Shown piece after piece: positions 1 to 5,500 of a stretch of 7,030 bases of DNA (position 1 is its first letter; every line of letters starts with the position of its first letter). The translations under genes were made by a program, and so were the position numbers. The stretch is from NCBI GenBank assembly GCA_964562165.1, contig CAZLRZ010000033.1:1-7030 (forward strand). Reading direction: 5' to 3'. The notes below the pieces were generated by a model, which was not told the origin of the DNA, did no database searches, and saw only the letters and a program-made list of their open reading frames with translations. Source of the DNA: JAKQLP01 sp964562165 (GTDB lineage: Bacteria > Patescibacteriota > Dojkabacteria > B142 > OLB20).

Positions 1-2
1 CT

Positions 3-383
3 CCCGTAAAAAGATTCATTGGCGATGAAGGTTTTAGAAAAGTGATGAACAGCATATATCTGGAAGGGGCGGATACAGATTTGTATATGATTCTATCGAA
101 CATCGATTTTTACGAACCTCCGGAGCCAAGGTATAGAAGTTCAATTCAGAATCGAAGGTTAATGACGCATCTTTTCGCGAATAAAAAACAAGTGAGTGAT
201 GAGTTTATAAACAGGGACGACAGAGAAATGCGTAAAACAAAATTATTGGATTTTGAACTTTCAGAAGACATTATTATATATGAAAATTTCTGCTATATAG
301 GTAGCATTAACAAAAACAACTTTAAGATGACCTGCATTGATAATCCCACTTTAATCAAGCTTATTAAACAGCTCCTTCAGTAA
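3..383 (+). CDS. TrmB-like transcriptional regulator, C-terminal part (5' end outside window)
   Basis: The frame is open from the left edge (first whole codon at 3) to a TAA at 381-383, so the 126 visible codons are the tail of a longer protein. The GTG at 42 and ATG at 45 are in frame, but the upstream codons read naturally (PVKRFIGDEGFRKVMNSIYL), so they are probably internal. The pattern resembles the C-terminal effector half of TrmB-family regulators from Patescibacteria: an 'F-x-G-x-E-G' entry, a middle with several Arg residues, then 'F-x-x-R-D-D-x-E-M-R-K-T-K-L', an acidic 'I-I-I-Y-E-N' strand, and a last helix ending KLIKQLLQ. In that family an N-terminal winged helix binds DNA and this part senses a ligand or dimerises. 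The DNA-binding domain would lie upstream and is not seen, so the assignment rests on pattern memory only. No partner gene is evident; yifB starts 62 bp downstream. Confidence 0.5.
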   Translation, partial: PVKRFIGDEGFRKVMNSIYLEGADTDLYMILSNIDFYEPPEPRYRSSIQNRRLMTHLFANKKQVSDEFINRDDREMRKTKLLDFELSEDIIIYENFCYIGSINKNNFKMTCIDNPTLIKLIKQLLQ

Positions 384-445
384 ATTTAGTAAAAGTAAAA
401 TTCTAAAAAGATAATATTCATTTATTATTTTTTAAATTTTCCTGC

Positions 446-1975
446 ATGAGTAGCTTTCTTCATTCTATCGCCTTGAACGGTTTGGAGGGCAAATTGGTTA
501 GAGTAGAAGTTGATATTCAAAGGGGTTTGCCAATTTTTCAAATAGTCGGTCTCGCCGACAAAGCTGTACAAGAAGCTCGTGTTAGGGTAAGTTCGGCAAT
601 TAAAAACGCCGGCTTTAAAATGCCTTTAGGCAAAGTGTTTGTTAACTTGGCGCCCGCCGATATTAACAAAAGTGGATCCTGTTATGACCTCCCCATAGCC
701 CTTGCGATTTTGATCGCTTCCAAGCAGATTACAGCCCTTTCTAATAGATCTTGTTTTTGGGGAGAGTTGGGGCTATCTTCGGAAACGTGCTCTACTGCGG
801 GCGCTTTAGCTGTGGCAATATCAGCTAAAGACTTTGGGTTAAATAGTATATATCTGCCACATATAAACGCACCAGAAGCGGGAATAGTTGCGGGAATAAA
901 TATTAATTCTGTAAAAACCCTTGCCCAGTTTAAGAATCCTGGTGCGGTAAATTTGGGCTTCCATAAGGCCCCTATTATTGTTGAGGATCAAAAAAACCTG
1001 GCGGAGGCAATTAATTATCTAACCTTAAACGGTCAAGAAATGGCAAAGCGGGGCCTAGCGATTTCGGCTGCAGGTGGGCATAACATTATTTTCTCCGGTC
1101 CGCCCGGGACAGGTAAATCCATGCTCGGTAGGGCATTAAGGGATTTGCTACCGGAACTAAGTGAAAACGAAAAATTTGAAGTGATGAAGGTATATAGCGT
1201 AGCAGGATTGTTGAATGGGAGTAATTCTATTAAAAGGCCATTCAGAAGCCCTCATCACACAATTTTAAAAACCGCATTGATTGGGGGCGGGGCAAATCCT
1301 CAGCCGGGAGAAATTTCTCTTGCTCATAAAGGGGTTCTGTTTTTAGATGAATTTCTTGAGTTTTGTCCTTCGACATTAGATAGTTTAAGGCAGCCACTTG
1401 AAGATAAATATATTGAAATAGCAAGGTTGAAACAAACGGTAAGATTGCCCGCAGACTTTGTATTGGCTGCCGCAATTAATCCTTGTAAATGTGGATACTT
1501 TGGCGATAAGTCTGTACCTTGTGTTTGCACGGCATCTGAAATTGAAAAATATAGAAGGAAAATTAACGGACCAATTATTGACAGAATCGATCTTAGAATT
1601 TGGGTGCCAAGGATAGATTCTAAGGAACTTCTGAAAAACGATATAATTTCTGAGAAAGTTAAAGAAAAAGAATATATCCAAATTAAAACTTCGATTAACG
1701 AAGCCAGAGAAAGACAATTTTATTTTAGTAAAAAAAGGTGGGGGAAGGAGCTTTCAAATAGTCAGTTGAGTACAAAGCAGATTCTTGAATGTGTCGATTT
1801 AAACAGTAGATCCGAAGCTTTAATTGAACTTGCAGACAAAAAATACAATCTTTCTTCTAGGGCCATTATCAAATGTTTAAGGGTGGCCAAAACCATTGCT
1901 GAGTTAGATAAAAAGGATGCTCCAGATGAAGAATGTATTTGCGAAGCGCTTTCGCTTAGAACAAATAATTGGTAA
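446..1975 (+). CDS. comM: YifB/ComM family Mg-chelatase-like AAA+ ATPase
   Basis: A 509-residue protein, the usual length for YifB/ComM. Residues 1-170 form the ribosomal-S5-fold/Lon-like N-terminal domain (GLPIFQIVGLADKAVQEARVRV, residues 27-48, then the 'P-L-G-K-V-F-V-N-L-A-P-A-D' run from residue 60). The AAA+ core follows: Walker A GPPGTGKS at 218-225, Walker B VLFLDEF at 297-303, the RQPLED motif at 315-320, and Arg380 in GPIIDRIDL as the likely arginine finger. Two CxC pairs (C347/C349 and C359/C361) make the family's cysteine motif. The C-terminal Mg_chelatase_C helices carry 'SSRAIIKCLRVAKTIAELD' near 470-488. In Vibrio and Acinetobacter, ComM is a hexameric branch-migration helicase that promotes integration of DNA taken up by transformation; that role here is inferred. 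There is no Shine-Dalgarno before ATG 446; the upstream is almost pure A/T. It converges with def, 2 bp between stops. Confidence 0.93.
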   Translation: MSSFLHSIALNGLEGKLVRVEVDIQRGLPIFQIVGLADKAVQEARVRVSSAIKNAGFKMPLGKVFVNLAPADINKSGSCYDLPIALAILIASKQITALSNRSCFWGELGLSSETCSTAGALAVAISAKDFGLNSIYLPHINAPEAGIVAGININSVKTLAQFKNPGAVNLGFHKAPIIVEDQKNLAEAINYLTLNGQEMAKRGLAISAAGGHNIIFSGPPGTGKSMLGRALRDLLPELSENEKFEVMKVYSVAGLLNGSNSIKRPFRSPHHTILKTALIGGGANPQPGEISLAHKGVLFLDEFLEFCPSTLDSLRQPLEDKYIEIARLKQTVRLPADFVLAAAINPCKCGYFGDKSVPCVCTASEIEKYRRKINGPIIDRIDLRIWVPRIDSKELLKNDIISEKVKEKEYIQIKTSINEARERQFYFSKKRWGKELSNSQLSTKQILECVDLNSRSEALIELADKKYNLSSRAIIKCLRVAKTIAELDKKDAPDEECICEALSLRTNNW

Positions 1976-1977
1976 TT

Positions 1978-2699
1978 TTAGACCGAAGGATATTCTTTGT
2001 GTTCTTCGTAGTATGCGTCTAGGTCTTTGTTTTTCCAAATAGTAGTTGGGTCTTCAACATACTTCAAGAAAAGGTTCCCATTTAGATGGTCAATTTCGTG
2101 CTGAACTACGTGTGAGAAAAAGCCTTTGCAGGTAAGGGATTTGTTGTTCCCTTTTCTATCTTGATAAGTGATTTCAATAGTTGAAGGTCTTGTAACTGGG
2201 GCAAATAGGCCATCGGGGCCGACTCCAACGCTAAGACAACCTTCCCAGTATGTACTGGTTCTTTTGCCGGTAGATTTTACTACTGGATTTAATATGATTT
2301 CCCAGAGTTGATCGTCTGGGACTGGTTTTTTTGATAAATCTTCTAAATCGGTTCTTCTACATATACATATACGAAGTGATTCTCCTACTTGAGGAGCGGA
2401 AATGCCGGCAGTTACTTCGGCTTTTTCTTTGCAGATTGCCAGAAGATCATCAATCAATTTTTGAGTGTTTGGATCTTTCCAGTCTGCTTCTTTTGATCGT
2501 NNNNNNNNNNNNNNNNNNNNNNNNNNNNNNNNNNNNNNNNNNNNNNNNNNNNNNNNNNNNNNNNNNNNNNNNNNNNNNNNNNNNNNNNNNNNNNNNNNNN
2601 ATCATCAATCAATTTTTGAGTGTTTGGATCTTTCCAGTCTGCTTCTTTTGATCGTTTTTCCAAAACGGAATCACCGATTTGGAGTATTTTTCTTTTCAT
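1978..2699 (-). CDS. def: Peptide deformylase, split by a probably false assembly gap
   Basis: This enzyme removes the formyl group from the N-terminal Met of nascent proteins at the ribosome. As printed, the frame runs from ATG at 2699 for 33 codons, hits 100 N, and the literal count is out of frame after them. The 55 bases on each side of the gap are identical. Collapsing them joins codon 33 (...KLIDD) directly to LLAICKEK and gives one uninterrupted 188-residue protein, normal for the family. All three deformylase motifs are then present: GISAPQVG (47-54, catalytic Gln52), EGCLS (101-105, metal ligand Cys103) and QHEIDHLNG (148-156, ligands His149 and His153, catalytic Glu150). In motif 1 the first Gly of the usual GxGLAAPQ is Thr. 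The gene is divergent from the YmdB-like gene and convergent with yifB. There is no Shine-Dalgarno; an extended -10 box lies 6 nt before ATG. The TTG at 2457 is an internal Leu codon, not a start. Confidence 0.92.
2446..2500. repeat. 55-bp direct repeat, left copy at gap edge
   Basis: These 55 bases are identical to 2601-2655 and end exactly at the first N. They encode codons about 16-33 of def on the minus strand. A match that stops precisely at both gap edges is the signature of an unmerged contig overlap, not of a biological repeat. Confidence 0.95.
2501..2600. other. 100-N scaffold gap
   Basis: Exactly 100 N, a conventional placeholder length for a gap of unknown size. The flanking 55-bp identity argues that the true gap size is negative (an overlap of 55) and that no sequence is missing. 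Confidence 0.98.
2601..2655. repeat. 55-bp direct repeat, right copy at gap edge
   Basis: Identical to 2446-2500 and begins exactly at the last N. It codes for the same stretch of deformylase (residues about 16-33) in the same orientation. Only one copy is needed to rebuild an intact gene. Confidence 0.95.
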
Positions 2700-2705
2700 G
2701 CCTTA

Positions 2706-2714
2706 ATTTTAACA
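2706..2714 (-). promoter_or_regulatory. Extended -10 promoter element for def
   Basis: On the minus strand this reads TGTTAAAAT, that is TGn plus TAAAAT, ending 6 nt before the def ATG. Transcription would begin at or next to the start codon, giving a leaderless or nearly leaderless mRNA. No good -35 hexamer is seen at 16-18 bp. The spacing repeats the arrangement at two other genes here, which is the main support. Confidence 0.35.
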
Positions 2715-2744
2715 TAAAACTACCACAATATAGTACAATGTATC

Positions 2745-2753
2745 TGTTATATA
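2745..2753 (+). promoter_or_regulatory. Extended -10 promoter element for the YmdB-like gene
   Basis: TG-t-TATATA ends 8 nt before ATG 2762, and no Shine-Dalgarno lies between. A start site 6-7 nt after the box would fall at about 2760, so the mRNA would be essentially leaderless. If real, it also rules out the in-frame ATG at 2738, which lies upstream of this box. Confidence 0.33.
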
Positions 2754-2761
2754 TCAAAAAA

Positions 2762-3565
2762 ATGAAAATTTTGTTTATTGGTGATGTTTCAGGAAGATCC
2801 GGAAGAAAGGTCGTAAAGGAACTATTGCCAGCAATAAAAAGTAAATATATGCCCGATATTGTTATCGCAAATGCCGAGAATTCCGCCCATGGTATTGGTA
2901 TTACAAAAGATGTCTTAACAGAGCTGATTTCCTATGGAATCGACTTTTTCACTTCGGGTGACCATGTTTGGCACAATAAAGAATTTATTGATGAGCTTCA
3001 AGATGAATCTCTCCCAATTATCAGACCATATAACTATGAGAAAACGGAAAAGCTTCCAGGGTCAGGATACAAGCTACTTGATTTAGGCCCTGCAGGCAAA
3101 CTCCTTGTTGTTAACCTTTTGGGTCAAAGTTTTATGAGAGATCATGTTAGAAGTCCTTTTTGGACAATGGATGAACTTTTAGAGAACTTTAATGACCCGG
3201 CTTTTAAAGAATTGAATATATTAATTGATTTTCATGCAGAATCAAGCGCTGAAAAACTTTGTATGGCAGGTTATTTAAAAGACAGAGGAGTTTCAGCAAT
3301 TGTTGGAACACATACACATGTGCCTACTGCCGATCAAAGAATAATTGGCGACTTAGCTTATGTTGGAGATGTCGGAATGGCAGGCCCCTTAAATGCTTCA
3401 CTTTGGATCAAATTTGATAATGCAATCCATAATTTTAAATACCCTTTTAAAATGTCTCCAGAAATAGAAGAGCATGGAGAGATGGTTTTAAATGCGGTTT
3501 TAATTGAACTCGAAGATGGAAAAGCTAAAAAAATCGAAAGAGTTGATAAATTTATAAGTTTCTAA
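2762..3565 (+). CDS. YmdB/TIGR00282-type metallophosphoesterase
   Basis: A 267-residue calcineurin-like phosphoesterase matching Bacillus subtilis YmdB in length and order of motifs. YmdB hydrolyses 2',3'- and 3',5'-cyclic nucleotides with two metal ions; here that activity is inferred. Visible ligands are Asp8 in MKILFIGDVSG, Glu39-Asn40 in ANAENSAHG, His158 in DFHAES, and His184/His186 in GTHTHVPTAD. The usual Gly-Asn-His motif reads G66-D67-H68, with Asp in place of the metal-binding Asn. ATG 2762 is chosen because MKILFIGD is the family's own N-terminus; the in-frame ATG at 2738 would add MYLLYIKK. The frame is also open farther upstream through the N run to 2465, but that part is antisense def and not real. 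In many bacteria this gene sits beside RNase Y; that neighbour is absent here, and the gene stands alone, divergent from def. Confidence 0.88.
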   Translation: MKILFIGDVSGRSGRKVVKELLPAIKSKYMPDIVIANAENSAHGIGITKDVLTELISYGIDFFTSGDHVWHNKEFIDELQDESLPIIRPYNYEKTEKLPGSGYKLLDLGPAGKLLVVNLLGQSFMRDHVRSPFWTMDELLENFNDPAFKELNILIDFHAESSAEKLCMAGYLKDRGVSAIVGTHTHVPTADQRIIGDLAYVGDVGMAGPLNASLWIKFDNAIHNFKYPFKMSPEIEEHGEMVLNAVLIELEDGKAKKIERVDKFISF

Positions 3566-3585
3566 AAATTCTTAAATTCTTCTAA

Positions 3586-3741
3586 ATAAATCATTTATCC
3601 ACACGTGGGGTTTCGGGTTTTATTAAAAAATGTGGCTGGCCTAAAGCCTTGCTGGTAAATAATAAAGATGCGTGGGCATTGCTTGGCAACCGATTTGACG
3701 TGACCAAAATTCGGGTTGATGCTTATATATTTAAAATATAA
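3586..3741. other. Unexplained GC-richer block in the gap before HU (gene remnant, ncRNA or dispersed element)
   Basis: The space 3566-3921 has no convincing gene. Inside it, 3601-3720 has 53 G/C in 120 bases, while 3721-3900 has 46 in 180, so this block stands out. On the plus strand a frame is open from 3586 to the TAA at 3739-3741 (51 codons, no ATG or GTG start; a TTG at 3649). Its tail, WALLGNRFDVTKIRVDAYIF, has a protein-like mix of residues. The minus strand is also open over most of the block without a usable start. RNA-like pairings exist: CCACA 3599-3603 with TGTGG 3631-3635, TTGC/GCAA at about 3678-3688, and AACC...GGGTT with a bulge at about 3688-3717. I do not recognise it as any known RNA or gene. 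Confidence 0.35.
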
Positions 3742-3781
3742 CGTTGAAAATCTCTAAAACCCTTTACTAGCAAATAAATGC

Positions 3782-3810
3782 TTGACATTTCCAAATAAAT
3801 ATTGCAAACT
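3782..3810 (+). promoter_or_regulatory. Candidate HU promoter
   Basis: TTGACA at 3782-3787 is a perfect -35 hexamer, the best in the window. At a 17-bp spacing the -10 position reads CAAACT (3805-3810), which keeps only A2, A4 and T6 of TATAAT, so the -10 half is weak. Transcription would start near 3817, leaving a leader of about 105 nt before HU. Confidence 0.35.
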
Positions 3811-3831
3811 TAGTTTAGTTAATTTAAAAGA

Positions 3832-3853
3832 CTGCTTGTAATCTTATAAGCAG
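3832..3853 (+). promoter_or_regulatory. Hairpin / inverted repeat in the HU leader
   Basis: CTGCTTGTA (3832-3840) and TATAAGCAG (3845-3853) can form a 9-bp stem (one G-U pair) with loop ATCT. No U-tract follows, so it is not an intrinsic terminator. It could stabilise the HU mRNA or be an operator; TATAAG inside the right arm could instead be a -10 box. A weaker pair, TCTCAA/TTGAGA, lies closer to the gene. Confidence 0.4.
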
Positions 3854-3903
3854 CACCTTAATCTCAACGAATTAATATTTTTGAGAAGGTAAAACTTAAC
3901 AGG

Positions 3904-3913
3904 AAAGGAGGTG
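3904..3913 (+). promoter_or_regulatory. Near-perfect Shine-Dalgarno site for HU
   Basis: AAAGGAGGTG matches the full anti-Shine-Dalgarno end of 16S rRNA, with 10 nt from GGAGG to ATG 3922. It fixes the HU start and is unique in this window: the other genes have a weak site or none. Confidence 0.9.
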
Positions 3914-3921
3914 TCATTAAC

Positions 3922-4200
3922 ATGAACAAAGCATCCTTAGTCAGCTTCGTAGCTGGCAAAACCGGTCTCACCAAAAAGGCAGTAACCGAAGCAGTCGACT
4001 CAATCGTCGAAGCTATCGTAACTACAGTCAAAAAAGGTGATACAGTAACCCTAACAGGTTTCGGTACATTCAAAGTAAGCGATAGAAAAGCAAGAAATGG
4101 GAGAAATCCTATTACTGGCGCAGCTTTAAAAATCCCTGCAAAAAGAGTTCCAGTCTTCAAAGCTGGTAAAGAATTCAAGGATAAAGTCGCAAAGAAATAA
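3922..4200 (+). CDS. hup: HU-family DNA-binding protein
   Basis: A 92-residue histone-like protein, standard for HU/IHF. Residues 1-40 are the two dimerisation helices (MNKASLVSFVAGKTGLTKKA...). GFGTF at 46-50 begins the beta saddle, and RKARNGRNPITG at 55-66 enters the DNA-gripping arm, with Pro63 as the intercalating proline. The C-terminal helix is rich in Lys (FKAGKEFKDKVAKK). It binds and bends DNA as a dimer and packages the nucleoid; a homodimeric HU is more likely than IHF, as no partner is seen. Codons differ from the neighbours, with many C-ending choices (gtc, atc, gac, ttc) that suit strong expression. Together with the strong ribosome site and terminator this marks an abundant, separately transcribed gene. 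An antisense frame over it (4250-3864) is a shadow. Confidence 0.95.
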   Translation: MNKASLVSFVAGKTGLTKKAVTEAVDSIVEAIVTTVKKGDTVTLTGFGTFKVSDRKARNGRNPITGAALKIPAKRVPVFKAGKEFKDKVAKK

Positions 4201-4227
4201 TCCTGAAGGGTACAATTTTCTGAATAT

Positions 4228-4291
4228 AACCCCCTTTTGTTCAAAGACACAATATAGGTGTAATGAATAAGGGGGTTTCCTTTTTTATTTT
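4228..4291 (+). terminator. Intrinsic terminator of HU
   Basis: AACCCCCTT (4228-4236) pairs with AAGGGGGTT (4269-4277) in a 9-bp stem. Inside it TTCA/TGAA and ACAC/GTGT can continue the stem across small internal loops to the loop AATATAG. A T-rich tract (TCCTTTTTTATTTT) follows directly. This is the only clear Rho-independent terminator in the window. Confidence 0.88.
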
Positions 4292-4298
4292 ATGGAAT

Positions 4299-4307
4299 TG
4301 ATATAAA
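4299..4307 (+). promoter_or_regulatory. Extended -10 promoter element for the membrane protein gene
   Basis: TG-a-TATAAA ends 8 nt before ATG 4316 and begins just after the HU terminator's T-tract. There is no Shine-Dalgarno in between, so a leaderless or nearly leaderless transcript is predicted. The -35 region would overlap the terminator and has no consensus hexamer. Confidence 0.4.
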
Positions 4308-4315
4308 ATACAATT

Positions 4316-5437
4316 ATGTTTAAAAGAATTGGTTTCATTTTATCGGTATTTTTATTTGAGGTTGCTGACCTTTTATTTTTGTTTTCCTTGCCGGTATTTT
4401 TGTTTTCATCTCTAAATTCCTTGATCCTTGTTGCGATTGTCTTTTTACTTAGGCCAATAGGCCGAAACGTCGCATATTTCATTTATAAAAAGTGGTTGCA
4501 AGGGAAGAACTTTGTATTCTTGTTTTTACTGGCTTTTGCCGTATATTTCTTAGTACTAATTCTCTTTAATAGGGCATTAAGCTTTAATACTTTGGTTTTG
4601 ACAGTGTTCTTGTTCGGAATAGGTAAAGAATTATTTAATCTTGCTTTGTTCAAGGTTGAAGAGCCAAATACTGATTTCCGTCTTGGTAAATACAAAAAGT
4701 TTTTAAACCCTAGCCTTGCATTTGCTGGCCTTAGCCTTTCTTTGTTTATTAGCAAACTGGTTTCTACCTATCAGTTTCAAAATCTTCAGAACTACTACTC
4801 GATATTACTGGCTATTTCAGCAATATTCTTTTACTTCCTTGTTAGTAAGAATTTCATTTTATCAAAGCAGGATAGGATTATTCCTAAGGTTTACAGCCTT
4901 GGAATATTAAATGTTTATAAAATTAATTGGACCATTTTTTCTGCCGAGGCCGTTAAGGCTTTTTATTGGGTACTTTTCCCAATCTATATTATTAGGAATA
5001 TGTCGCAGGATTACTCCCTTTTATATTTAATCCCTGCCTTGTATTTGCCAATTCTTTTATTAAACATCTTTAAAAATACATTTCTGTTTAAATATTGGAA
5101 AATCAGACCAGACACTTTGTATTTAATTTTCACCTTAGTTCTGTTGAGTTTCTTTTTAGTAAGTTCAAACAATCTATTGTTACTACCTACCTTGTTTATG
5201 GGGTTTGTAATAGGATTAATTGAAATTTCAAACTGGTATAAAGAAACAAAATCAGAGGATTATCCATTATTTTTTCATTCTTCAAACTGGGGGTTTATTT
5301 CGGCCGTGTTCATCGGATCGATCCTTAACACCTACTTCTCAATATTTTATGTTTTAGGGTTTTTTGGAATTATTGCCTTAATTTCATTTCTTGTGAATAA
5401 ATATAAAGGTAAAAAAACTAAAGCGAAAGCGGCTTAA
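4316..5437 (+). CDS. Polytopic membrane protein of unknown function (possibly MFS-like)
   Basis: A 373-residue, strongly hydrophobic protein that I cannot assign to a family. Roughly 11-12 membrane segments can be drawn by eye: about 7-29, 34-46, 65-84, 91-112, 131-150, 161-177, 206-226, 234-252, 267-283, 286-304, 325-340 and 342-360. Short charged loops (KKWLQGK, KYKK, SKQDR, KETKSED) separate them, and the tail KYKGKKTKAKAA is basic, fitting a cytoplasmic C-terminus. The length, segment count and a central charged loop near 182-190 would suit a reduced major-facilitator-type transporter. However, I see no conserved facilitator motif A, and a lipid or polysaccharide flippase-like protein is equally possible. 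The many TTT, TTA and ATT codons reflect membrane composition. It follows HU after a terminator and precedes tsaCE by 63 bp; nothing nearby hints at a substrate. Confidence 0.75.
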   Translation: MFKRIGFILSVFLFEVADLLFLFSLPVFLFSSLNSLILVAIVFLLRPIGRNVAYFIYKKWLQGKNFVFLFLLAFAVYFLVLILFNRALSFNTLVLTVFLFGIGKELFNLALFKVEEPNTDFRLGKYKKFLNPSLAFAGLSLSLFISKLVSTYQFQNLQNYYSILLAISAIFFYFLVSKNFILSKQDRIIPKVYSLGILNVYKINWTIFSAEAVKAFYWVLFPIYIIRNMSQDYSLLYLIPALYLPILLLNIFKNTFLFKYWKIRPDTLYLIFTLVLLSFFLVSSNNLLLLPTLFMGFVIGLIEISNWYKETKSEDYPLFFHSSNWGFISAVFIGSILNTYFSIFYVLGFFGIIALISFLVNKYKGKKTKAKAA

Positions 5438-5472
5438 TTTGCCTGTCCATTCTAAAAAAGGCCAATCTGGTT

Positions 5473-5478
5473 TATAAT
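5473..5478 (+). promoter_or_regulatory. -10 box for the tsaCE-tsaD operon
   Basis: A perfect TATAAT lies 22 nt before ATG 5501. At 17 bp upstream the sequence TTCTAA (5450-5455) is a poor -35. The start site would be near 5485, leaving a leader of about 16 nt that includes a weak AGGA (5493-5496) close to the ATG. Confidence 0.42.
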
Positions 5479-5500
5479 TAGGGTGCATTAATAGGAAATT

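Noticed and set aside
1385..1717. Antisense open frames inside yifB (also 1242-1475 and 1324-1530)
   Set aside because: Low-complexity shadow translations of a well-supported ATPase gene, with no motifs or ribosome sites.
1941..1957. Hairpin near the end of yifB (AAGCG/CGCTT) as a terminator
   Set aside because: It lies inside the coding sequence, has a 5-bp stem, and no T-tract follows on either strand.
2446..2655. CRISPR or biological direct repeat at the gap
   Set aside because: Only two copies, both coding for the same deformylase segment and cut exactly at the gap edges, which indicates an assembly artefact.
2454..2699. A separate 81-residue minus-strand protein containing the N run
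   Set aside because: Its first 33 residues are the true deformylase N-terminus; after the N the printed frame is wrong and reads through the duplicated overlap.
2465..2761. In-frame upstream extension of the YmdB-like gene through the N run (366 residues in all)
   Set aside because: The extension is antisense to def, passes through 100 N, and precedes a canonical family N-terminus (MKILFIGD) at 2762.
3600..3740. tRNA or SRP-type RNA gene in the GC-richer block
   Set aside because: No acceptor stem with matching T-arm consensus and no SRP-like conserved loop could be found; only short isolated stems.
3864..4250. 128-residue antisense frame over HU
   Set aside because: It exists because HU codons read openly in reverse; it spans the HU terminator and Shine-Dalgarno and has no recognisable features.
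4483..4755. Antisense and out-of-frame reading frames over the membrane protein (also 4285-4482 and 4716-4910) and over tsaCE (6034-6228)
   Set aside because: Shadows in other frames of real genes; composition is that of the complementary strand.
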